From: Arctopsyche grandis
Taxonomy: Eukaryota; Arthropoda; Insecta; Trichoptera; Hydropsychidae
Length of the DNA: 64,000 bases
Direction: 5' to 3'
Assembly: GCF_051622035.1 (NCBI RefSeq)
Contig: NC_135360.1
Coordinates: 6,758,001 to 6,822,000, forward strand
The notes beneath the pieces are model-generated. The model saw nothing but the letters and a program-made list of their open reading frames with translations. It was not told the DNA's origin and made no database searches. The position numbers and the translations under genes are program-made. Below, piece by piece: positions 50,346-59,438 of the stretch (its first letter is position 1; every line of letters starts with the position of its first letter).

Positions 50346-51859
50346 GAATGCTGAGCAACGCCGATCAGCGTTTTGCCGACAAGTGGGCCTGAAAAACGAC
50401 GATAGGCGTTGTATATTGAGCATGTACAAAGTAAACAAGAATACTTCCTGTTGAGCCTTTTCAGTTAGCATTGAAAAAAAATGCATTGAACACGGGTCGT
50501 GTAATCCGTTCAATTGTTTTGTCTACGTTTATAATGACAAGTTTACACCGGAGTTTCTAAATTGTGGCTTGGTCTGAGTATTCTAGATTGTTACACATAG
50601 GAACGATTAGATTGAACAGAATAGAATATTGGAAGTAGCATCACTCATTTAATATACCGGCATTTTGCCAATACAAGTCACGCGATCGATCTTTATTAAT
50701 TTTAGAGCATTACATTTTAACAAAATGAAGAAGATGGAACTAGTTTTGGAAAAAAATATTGATAGACTTCTTTGTTTATTATATATTGTTGCAAGATATA
50801 CATATGTATTAGGGAGGGACATACCTTTATAAAACACGAAATCTTCGGCTGTAGTTATATAGGATTTGTTTGTATTAATTACAATTTTTATAATTGCTTT
50901 CTATTGGATTTCTAAATAATTCTAGTTGGAAATGTTGGCGCAATTTTCAGCGTAGCGGGCTTTGAACACTGTCGATCGTTTTTATTTTTACATACCTCCT
51001 TTACGTTTCACTTACGATTACAATTCAGGAAAATTTTTCCCTCTTATCCGATCGTTTTCATACTTTGCCATATTGCTCATTTTGGTCATCAATATAAGTA
51101 AATGGATCCTCCGCCATTACGATGGTGCAAAAATATCGTGTAAAATGCGTTTGATATCTGCCCGGCGAGATAGTCATTGACGTTTATCCATCGTTTGCTT
51201 ATTAGTTTTAAACATAGATGCCGGTAGTAAAATAAAATTATTGTTTTTATTAAAAAAAAAAGTTTTTTTTTCTTTTAAGCACGAACGGAAATCAAGCATC
51301 TGATTAGACAATGATTTGTCGAAATCATTGACAAATTGGTCGACTAGAGATTTGACTTCACGATATGCATACATACATACATACGTATGTAAATCGTCAT
51401 CTGATAATTCAACAACATTTTTGCTTTGCAGGAATGCGAACTTTGAAACAATGTCATTAAATGACGTGAAACGAACCTCCAATTGCACTAAGGTTATTTC
51501 TATGTATATAGTGCCGCACAGTGGCGTAACTACTATGTAGCGGGGGTAAGCAATACTTACGGGCCCACGGAGATAGGGGGCCATAAATCGACAAAATAAC
51601 TGTTCAAATTAAAACACGTTTTGCGGGAATGCAGGCAGTGAAAAACTATTGCGGTTTTCTTGAACCTAGGAAAATTATTAATATGCTGAAAACAGATAAT
51701 CAAGACCATTGTTTGAATCTCAGAAAAAAAGTATGCAAATAGGTTGAAAAATAAGAGAGGTTTTTAAAAAATTAATCACAAAGAAATTACAGAACAATTT
51801 TAAAAATTAGTGAAAAAGGGGCGCCCCCCTATCTAATGACGAATCTAAGAGAGAGAGAG
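50346..51859. other. Intergenic; lone hAT-like end
   Basis: CAGTGGCGTAACTACTATG at 51,519 resembles a hAT terminus, and GAGATAGGGGG at 51,572 returns as CCCCCCTATCT at 51,823, but no matching second terminus is found. No coding feature is supported. Confidence 0.4.
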
Positions 51860-52183
51860 ATAGAGAACAATAGAAACCTCGGATTAGGCGAATGGGACTC
51901 AGTAAGTGCCCGGACAAAGGATACGCTGGAGTTCTCAATGACCTGGGCGAGTATATGCGTAAACAAAATACTCGCCAGGGTAGATCTTTAAGTGCCTAGA
52001 CAATAGACATAGTAATGGATCAGAGAAGCTGTGATGGGCAACTTGTCCTTGTCCAAGGACAAGTTAGATCAGAGTATTTTGGAGTGAGTGAGTGGTTACG
52101 TGTGGACCTCCTGAATCGTTGAATATATTCTGTGAATCGATTTTGGCCTTTCATTTGGATCCTGAACTCACCCCTACGCAACA
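51860..52183 (-). mobile_element. Relic LTR related to the one at 29.1 kb
   Basis: Read on the minus strand it starts TGTTGCGTAGGGGTGAGTTC and continues AGGATCCAA, the same order as the 29,132-29,477 LTR (TGTTGCGTACGGGTGGGT...AGGATCCAA). The far boundary is approximate and no internal retroelement part adjoins. Old and decayed. Confidence 0.45.
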
Positions 52184-52880
52184 ATATGTAGTTTTATTTT
52201 ATTTTCAGTTTAATTTTCGCTTCCAAGATAGAACCTACATTTAATCGAAAAATGGATTTTGTCAAATGTTGGGACTCAAATCTAAGTATTAAGAACACAA
52301 AAGCAAATGTCATATATTTTATTTATAATTTGACTTCATTATATATATATATATAATTATATTAGATACATAGTGATAAATCACACACTGAATATTATGC
52401 TAAATATAATATTACAAAACGAAGATTTGATATTAAAATATCCATGAGGTTATTTTATTTTTATTTTCATAAAGGCGTTGAAAACTCGTCGAAAATTCAA
52501 AATGGAATGACGAAATATTTTAAAAAGTACAATTTGCACATACATCATCACACCTTGGCCAATTTAAAATTGTAATAAAATATACATAACATTGCAGATG
52601 GATCAACAATCGATACTTTCACACGTAAACATATTCATATTCGATATAAACATATAGAGTAAACTAACAAAATTAACAAACGTACTTATATAAAAGGCCA
52701 CACCTAATCAATAAGAGTACGCTCTCGATTCAAATACATTAAAATCATGAATGAAAAAGTTTTGCATCGGTGGCATTGTGAAATATGCGGCCTATGCAGA
52801 TTTTATCGACACATATAATATAATAATTAACATCAGAAAATTGGAATACAAGTCATTAACAAATTTAACAAGCTATAGTA
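52184..52880 (-). other. Probable 3' UTR region of AP-3 sigma
   Basis: AT-rich DNA following the last stop at 52,881. Minus-strand AATAAA motifs occur near 52,450 and 52,320. I saw none between 53,507 and 52,881, so the mRNA most likely extends through the downstream frame. Confidence 0.45.
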
Positions 52881-53507
52881 TCATTTGGAATATCGTTTAA
52901 TGTCGCTCTTCTTTTGACTGTCGGATATGCTGGGGTACATGAGGGTCGGTCTGCACAGGCTGACGAGGTCCGAAGACGTCGACGATTTCTTCTTCACCTT
53001 TTCGCTCTTCTTCTTCCGCCTGTCGCACGTGTTGTCATCCGAGTCCGGCTTCGAACCAAAGTTGCTGGTTAAATGTATAACGCTCTCGGCATACTCGTAA
53101 TCCATAGACTGCTCGGAAATGTCTTGATAGCCCGAGAGCGTTCCGAGCGATTTTCCGCTGTTGAACGAGAAATCTTTTCCTTGATTTTTCTGATAACTAC
53201 CGCTACTAGTGCTGCTGGTGATGCTGCGATTACTTTTCGTTTTGGAATCGTTCGGGATTTGATATTCCAACGAAGGCGGGGATGATATGTGAGGTAAGAT
53301 TTTCGGCGCGAAGGGCTTTTGCACATCGTGAAGATCTTCATAATCCTGATGAGACCCACCCGTATATAGCGAATTGATTACATTTGCTGCCATGGTGATC
53401 GGTGTGGACAGAAAACCCGATGCGCCGGTTTGACTTTGGGATTTTTCGAGAGCGAATTCCGGATTAAAATAGGTTCGATGATCGGCTACTGGTTGACCGG
53501 TGATTGG
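52881..53507 (-). CDS. In-frame 208-codon extension after the AP-3 sigma stop (readthrough candidate)
   Basis: Immediately after the TGA at 53,510-53,508 the same frame continues PITGQPVADHRTYFNPEFAL and stays open for 208 codons to TGA at 52,883-52,881. Codon use is clearly coding-like: many G/C third positions in an AT-rich neighbourhood, no other stop. It contains serine runs (SITSSTSSGS) and a lysine-rich stretch (DRRKKKSEKVKKKSS) and ends KKSDIKRYSK. The first Met is at codon 39, but the 38 codons before it look equally coding. The exon-6 acceptor is directly before GATTTGAAATTC, and I see no alternative phase-0 acceptor that would bypass the TGA. I do not recognise the extension's domain; it looks disordered. 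Alternatives: unseen alternative splicing, or a separate downstream ORF. Confidence 0.7.
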   Translation of the reverse strand, partial: PITGQPVADHRTYFNPEFALEKSQSQTGASGFLSTPITMAANVINSLYTGGSHQDYEDLHDVQKPFAPKILPHISSPPSLEYQIPNDSKTKSNRSITSSTSSGSYQKNQGKDFSFNSGKSLGTLSGYQDISEQSMDYEYAESVIHLTSNFGSKPDSDDNTCDRRKKKSEKVKKKSSTSSDLVSLCRPTLMYPSISDSQKKSDIKRYSK

Positions 53508-56500
53508 TCAGAATTTCAAATCCTAAAAATTGACAAATCAATCAAACATATGTACAAAGATAATCAAAAAAATACGAATTTAATTGAATGTATAATACTT
53601 TGATTGCTTGTGGAAGATCTGGAAGTTTCATATCTCTAATTTGCTGTGGAAGATTCATACTTTTAACGGCAGAGACGGCTCTAGCTGGAGCCGCTGATAG
53701 GCCAGCCTATATGAAAAAGGAACAAAATCGAGTTTAAGTAAATCATATATGTACATATGTATACGTTTTAAGCGATGCAATGTGTGACCTCTTGCTTTTG
53801 TAATTTGTTCTGTTCTTCGATGCGCGCTAAAATATCAGCCATGTTGGTCTGCAACACCATGCCTCCCATAACGAGTTCGCTGAGGATGTGGTGGACGCAG
53901 TCGGCATGAAATATCAAGTCAAGCTCGCACACATTCTCGAAACATTTATCTAAAGTTTCTACGAATACCTGTAATTAGAAACAAAAGATTATAGTACAAT
54001 GGAAAATGCTAATCAACTTTTATATTCCATTCTCCTATCACAAACTACTTTCATCAATATGATATGGTAGTAAAATTCTAAGCCCACTATGCAATTAAAG
54101 ATCTATTCAAACTGGCACAGCAAAGACCGGTAACTGCACTTAATCGTTTTCCCGCGGCCGTCCTCTATGGAAGCTTTGGGCGACAAGTCTGTAGCGCAGC
54201 TGTCTTCCATAGAATTTCTGAACTTTGCACGGGATTTTGAGGCTTATATGCGCCTATTTCAACTGTTTTAAGGTTCAAAATTGGTTGAATATATTACCGA
54301 GAGTTGAATGCCATCTATTCAATTTGCTTAAAATGAATATATACCAATCAAAAATTAGTTTTTTGTGGAACCATACTGAAACCTCGTTTATGTAACGTCA
54401 CATCTTTATTTGACAATTAATCCAAAACTACGAGATATATTATGTATTTTATTGTATAAAATAATACTTTATGTGTTAATTAACATATCTGGTTACTTGA
54501 GTAAATATTAAAATCTGTATTTAAGGACGAAAACTCGATTGCCAAATTCGCGAAAAAGGTGCCGCATACAGGGCTTGTTCGCTATATTTATTGCCACGGG
54601 CAAAGGGTTAATCAATATGATATGCTAGTAAAATTCTAAGCCCACTATGCAATTACTATTCAAACTGGCACAGCAAAGACCGGTAACTGCACTTACACAA
54701 CAATACGAAAAGTATTCTTTGATACATTCATATCTTCCGTAATGTGTATGCATATGCTGTAGACGTACTAGCAGTAACTGACAAAACCCATTCATGGTGT
54801 TGAATTGAAGATGGTGGATGATTTTAGCGATTTGGGAGTCTTGTTCTCGAGGAATTTTTGTTTTAAACAACGCATTGATAATTAGCCAGCAGCATGGCTT
54901 GCTGGTTGTGTTGATACTAATCCCGTGAGCTGAAAATAATGTATTCCGAGTATAATCTTTAATGTTGCTGGTCAGACTTGGATATTTGTGACTCCAAATC
55001 GATCATTTCCCATCAGAGTTTGCCAATTTATCTGATTTCATTGTTGAAACGGTTCCTCACATAAAATTGGCAAACAATATCGTACCCACTATGTCACCAC
55101 TATTTGAATATGATTTCAAAAATTTATTATCTATGACATACATATGTCTGGCTAATTTTCTTATATTTGTATTACGTTTATGTGTCTGGTCACATTGACT
55201 TTTGTAATGTCACTGTGGCTAATATGTAAATAAATAAATTTGTTTATGGGCTTGTAAAATTCTAGGATTCTTACTAAGAGTTAGTAAACCTTTCCAGAGT
55301 TTGTTAGTGCTTAAAATTCTTTAATTCTCTAGTATGCAGCATCCAAGAATTTTCTTCCATTATATGTATGAAGTCCAACTCATACGACTCATTCATTGAA
55401 GATTGAAAGAATCCAAAAACGTTTTCTCAGATATCTTTATATGAAATTGTATGATTAATATCCCTGGCTTTTCTATTCTCAGTGCTTTTCTACTAGGGGC
55501 GTTAGGCTTTAACTCATTGGAGCCACGTCGTGTTACTTTTCTGGGTAAGCATTTTTTTAAGCTATTAATTTAAGCAGGAAGGCGCATTAGGGTTACCTGT
55601 TAGGCCTTCCTGGTATAAATTAAAAATAAATAAATAAAGTGTGGAATTTATAAGAATATTTCATACCTGTATTAAATCTAGGATTCCTAGTTCACTCTCG
55701 GACGAATCCACACAAAAGACAAAATACAACGTAGCATAATGTCTATATATTAATTTATAGTCCGATCCTCCAATAAGGCTGGAAATATATAATTAAAGAA
55801 AATATAAATATAAAGTCTTGTATATTATTTTTTTTTTGCTTTATTTCCAATGACACTTGTTTTACCTTCCTCCTTCTAAAAAATTGCAAACGTTATCATC
55901 CCGCTTGGAGACTAGTTGGAACGTCTCTTTAATGATTTGTTGTTGCATATCTTCATTCTGGAAAGCAAAAATAAATGATTCCGATCATAAAAAATCAAAA
56001 TTAAGACCATATTGTGTAATTGAAAGTTTAATAAAAAAAATATATATATACATTATAAGCAATACGCTTACGAATTAAGAGCATAAAACGATAATTTAAA
56101 TAAATTAAAAAATTCCGAATTTAAAGGTTATACTTGAATTTCAAAATTGCAGGCGAAGATTATCATAATTCAATTAGAGATTGCACGTAGAAAATGCAGA
56201 GCAGCGATTACAACTGCACTCGAATGATTTGTCATCAATTACTATATAAACTTTGATAACAATATGTTTGGTATTTAATGCTTCGATAACTAAGCATATG
56301 TTCATCCAGCCGTATAATTCAATGCTTTCAAATAGTACAAATATATATATGGTGGATTTTATGGGTTAGGTTAAGGCCAAAAAATAAACCCGCGTAAAAA
56401 AATACCATATAAAATAATCGATAGCTATACGATGACAGATTGTGATTGGAGCATATTGTAAATTTTTACTTACGAAATATTGATAAAATTTAGAGAGTCT

Positions 56501-56542
56501 AGGTTTGCCATGATTGTTGAATACTAGGATAGCTTTTATCAT
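53508..56542 (-). CDS. AP-3 complex subunit sigma (191 aa)
   Basis: Six exons, GT-AG, in frame: 56542-56474, 55957-55866, 55778-55667, 53968-53789, 53706-53599 and 53522-53508. The product begins MIKAILVFNNHGKPRLSKFY and contains LEGGSLIGGSDYKLIYRHYA, FVFCVDSSESELGILDLIQ, VFVETLDKCFENVCELDLIF and MGGMVLQTNMADILARIEEQ, the hallmark blocks of the sigma3 small adaptin. It ends LPQAIKDLKF. The length equals that of known sigma3 proteins. AP-3 is a heterotetramer that sorts membrane cargo from endosomes or trans-Golgi to lysosomes and related organelles; sigma packs against delta. The protein is called orange in Drosophila; I leave the symbol empty because orthology was not tested. Intron 3 (1.7 kb) contains a SINE and other repeats. 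The stop is followed by a long open frame in phase (see the extension). Confidence 0.96.
54059..54695. repeat. ~85-bp direct repeat in AP-3 sigma intron 3
   Basis: A segment starting ATCAATATGATATG and ending CCGGTAACTGCACTTA occurs at 54,055-54,144 and again at 54,612-54,695, with one 6-base gap and one substitution. The 470 bases between differ. This suggests a duplication or two copies of a repeat; related sequence also occurs near 14.8 kb. Confidence 0.6.
54884..55140 (+). repeat. SINE copy in AP-3 sigma intron 3
   Basis: Head AGCCAGCAGCATGGCTTGC is followed by a body with GGTCAGACTTGGATATTTGTG and ATTGTTGAAACGGTTCC, ending after TTTGAATATGATTTCAAA. Plus strand, antisense to the gene. 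Confidence 0.75.
55574..55613 (+). repeat. Isolated SINE/LINE 3' hairpin tail
   Basis: CAGGAAGGCGCATTAGGGTT...AGGCCTTCCTGG followed by AT-rich (AAAT)n. Only the tail is present, consistent with extreme 5' truncation of a LINE or SINE insertion. Confidence 0.65.
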
Positions 56543-56826
56543 TTTGTCGGCTGACAGATGTCAGTGACGACGAGAGCTATTCAGAGCTCAAACTAGTCGC
56601 GTCACTTGACAGCTGGCGGCCGTAATACACTTGAACACGGCCAGCTACTGATCGATATTGTCGATGATATTTTTCTGGGTTCGGTGAATATTGGTCACAA
56701 AGCGCTCGCCCAAAAGTCTCTAAAATCTTTATAACGGAACAAGTGGCAGCCGAAAAGTCCATCATACTAACGAAAACTCGAGGGCAAAAGTGGGGATTCT
56801 CGACAGGGTGGACCCTCTAAGCTCGG

Positions 56827-57363
56827 AAGCGAGGCTCGGTTGACCCGCTCCTTCCTCTCATTGGTTGCTCTTTGCGACTACTCTAGTATTGCCGTGCCCT
56901 GAATTAACTCGACTTTTACCTGATGAAATACTCCGACATATACTGCCTGGTTCGCATATAATTTCAAACGGTTGGGCAGCGTACGGAAATAGTCCACATA
57001 TTGCTAATGGAATATTCACGCATTTGTTTGTGGTTTAATACAAATTCATCTAAATATGAATCAAAACGGGCACGCGTTGTGCCAAATTGACGCTTCATCT
57101 TTCTTTTCACACGCATTCACATATTTTCCACATTTTGCGTATGTATTACACTATCATTTGGATCCACGAAATTATAACTACTTTTACCGGAATTCGGAAT
57201 ATTTCCGTACGCTGCCAACCGTCCGACATTATATGCGAACCAGGCAGTATATGTCGGAGTAATTCATCAGGTAAAAGTTGAGTTAATTCAGGGCACGGCA
57301 AAACTAGATTAGTCGCAAAGAGCAACCAATGAGAGGAAGGAGCGGGTCGACTGAGCCTCGCTT
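56827..57363. repeat. Long inverted repeat upstream of AP-3 sigma
   Basis: Arms of about 165 bp (56,827-56,991 and 57,200-57,363) are reverse complements with few mismatches, separated by about 208 bp. Matched blocks include CCGCTCCTTCCTCTCATTGG, AATTAACTCGACTTTTACC and CATATACTGCCTGGTTCGC. There is no protein coding. It begins about 285 bases upstream of the AP-3 sigma start codon. A foldback transposon or an inverted duplication. Confidence 0.8.
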
Positions 57364-57609
57364 CCTCTCATTGGTGGCAAAGTGGCAAATTTTCCGTATT
57401 CGCAATTTTCATGGCAAAAATTGGCTTTTGGGCGATCTTGATTTGACAAATAATCCAATTACCATTTTTCTGCTATGTGGCCGTCGTTAGAGTTCCGAAA
57501 AAAGGTCCTGAAAATACTACACGTGTGATGAAGCCAAATACATTTGTTATTAAAACAAATTTGATTTCAATCATCTTATTAAAATGGTTCGGTGATTATT
57601 CCGCATACA

Positions 57610-57725
57610 GCGATCTCGCACACGTCACTAAAATCTCGATCACGGAACATCTGGCATCCGATAATTACATAGAACTTGAGTGCCAGATATTACTTATTCG
57701 CGATTTTTATGGCAGCGATTTTCGT
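57610..57725. repeat. Fragment related to the 7.2-kb foldback
   Basis: GCGATCTCGCACACG, ACGGAACATCTGG, GAGTGCCAGATATT and TTCGCGATTTTTATGG match segments of the 7,210-7,441 element in a similar order. It is itself partly palindromic (CATCTGGCA...TGCCAGAT). Confidence 0.5.
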
Positions 57726-57726
57726 G

Positions 57727-57850
57727 TACTAGTGGTTAGCATATATGCTTTCGAACATAGTGGATTTGAGTCCCAATGGCAGACCTTGATTTGTGACTCC
57801 AAATCGATCGTTTCCAATCAGAGTTTGCCAAATTATCTGATTTCACTGAT
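57727..57850 (+). repeat. SINE head fragment
   Basis: A-box-like CTAGTGGTTAGCATATATG and B-box-like GATTTGAGTCCC, then TTGTGACTCCAAATCGATCG and CAGAGTTTGCCAA, as in the main SINE family. Truncated at about 57,850. Confidence 0.65.
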
Positions 57851-57881
57851 TTCATTAATATTAATTTATTGTGAATGTTAA

Positions 57882-58311
57882 GAGGGCTAGACACTAGCGC
57901 CGTGTCCATACAAACGTATTAGACTTCTCCCTTCCTCAATTATGGCACTAGAGAAATTATTTTTTAATATGCTATGGATATCCACCATCGGCATGTGGTT
58001 TAGGAGCTAGGAGCCACCAAACATCTATAAAATCGCCTCTTTTTTACACGCACTAAAAGAGTCCAGCGTGCTTATTTAACGGTTGATTCTTAAAAAAATA
58101 CGAGCACACAAATATCTTTCTCATACGATGAATTGATGAATTATTTTTAAATTGGTCCAGTTTCGGCGGAGAAAACTGGAGAATACGAAACCTCGATTTT
58201 GCCGATTTAAAATACGTATTATCTGGTCGAAGCGCAACTGTCGCATTCACTCAATATATATATCTAAGAAAGGAACGGCAACAAAATTAAGGTTTCGGGT
58301 GTACAGCCCTC
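57882..58311. mobile_element. TTAA-flanked MITE (piggyBac-like)
   Basis: Flanked by TTAA at 57,878-57,881 and 58,312-58,315, with short terminal inverted repeats GAGGGCT. The 430-bp interior has no transposase. TTAA target duplication is typical of piggyBac-type elements. A second right end (GGTGTACAGCCCTC then TTAA) lies at 58,973. Confidence 0.6.
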
Positions 58312-58499
58312 TTAAGCATTCATCGTATGTATATGTACATAAGAAAAAAACGACTCGCGGGTCATAAGTTTATTTAGTATATATGCAAATAATCAATATG
58401 GAAACTTAAATTCCAAAAAATAACGGGGATGAAGACAAAACGAATATAAATATGCAAATTGAATTTTTATGTATATATATGTATATTTATATGGATCTA

Positions 58500-58878
58500 C
58501 CTCACGGGCCCGAAAGTGAAACACCCGAAAACGCAAGTATCGTAAGGCAAAGATCGAAAATCGAAAGATCTTAAGTCGAAAGATAAAAAAAGGGTCTCTC
58601 TCCCCGTCGTACATACTCACTTAATTTGCGCGAGCAGGATACAACAGGAACAAGAGGAACAGGCTTTTCCTACCGTATTCTGCGCGCGCACATTAAACAA
58701 GGCTGTATGAATAAAAGAGAGATAATTTCACCGCATGCCACTCATATATATTATATATACATAGTACTGTTTACCATGCACCCTTTTATTTTGATCTTTC
58801 GACTTAAGATCTTTCGATTTTCGATCTTTGCCTTCCGATATTTGCGTTTTCGGGCGTTTCACTTTAGGGCCCGTGAGG
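58500..58878. repeat. Foldback element with ~95-bp arms
   Basis: Left arm CCTCACGGGCCCGAAAGTGA...AGATCTTAAGTCGAAAGAT; right arm ATCTTTCGACTTAAGATCT...TTAGGGCCCGTGAGG, about 95 bp with few mismatches and about 185 bp between. The spacer includes GCGAGCAGGATACAA, as in the foldback at 22.5 kb. Confidence 0.7.
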
Positions 58879-58879
58879 G

Positions 58880-58973
58880 AGACCGATATTGATATAGGTA
58901 TATTGTCGCTCAATATATGTATATATCGAAGAAAGGAACGGCAACAAAATTAAGGCTTCGGGTGTACAGCCCT
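58880..58973. repeat. Right-end copy of the TTAA MITE
   Basis: GAAGAAAGGAACGGCAACAA and TTCGGGTGTACAGCCCTC followed by TTAA repeat 58,220-58,315 almost exactly. The left end of this copy is not seen; the 58.5-58.88-kb foldback lies where its interior would be. Confidence 0.55.
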
Positions 58974-59438
58974 CTTAAACATGACATCCGTGAATTGAGT
59001 AAAATTTCATACAAAAATATATCAATCTTTTTTTCATGAAATACATATACAAAATTTGCCTTCTTTTACTAGTCTCTTCCTATTTTCAAATTGTTAATAA
59101 GTAAATAAAATCTTACATTAAAAAATCTAGCAAGTAAAAGCCGCTAAATCATATGTGTAATAATTGTAATAATAAATGAAACGTAAAGGAGGTTTGTAAA
59201 AATACATGTGTATAAATAAAAATGATTCTCTTCAAAATTAAGGAAATAAACTTCCTACGATCGAATGTGATGTAAATGAATAAGACACCGTATTACAACT
59301 TATTTGCAATCTTCGCCGGGATTCCAAACGAGAAGGTCGTGTGCATTCATCTACTGGTTCATGGCTATCAACAAATAACTCCACTATCTTCCGGTTATCG
59401 ACAAATAAATCCGACGAAGCAAGCTAGAATACCACAAA
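58974..59438 (+). other. 5' flank of the Methuselah-like gene
   Basis: AT-rich until about 59,300, then less so. A frame overlapping the gene start in another phase is a shadow. No clear TATA box or initiator can be assigned. Confidence 0.4.

Noticed and set aside
51519-51850. hAT element starting CAGTGGCGTAACTACTATG
   Set aside because: No matching second terminus or 8-bp target duplication found; kept only as a lone end.
53508-53510. TGA as selenocysteine codon in AP-3 sigma
   Set aside because: AP-3 sigma is not a selenoprotein family, the context lacks redox motifs, and no SECIS-like structure was identified by eye; readthrough is the simpler reading.
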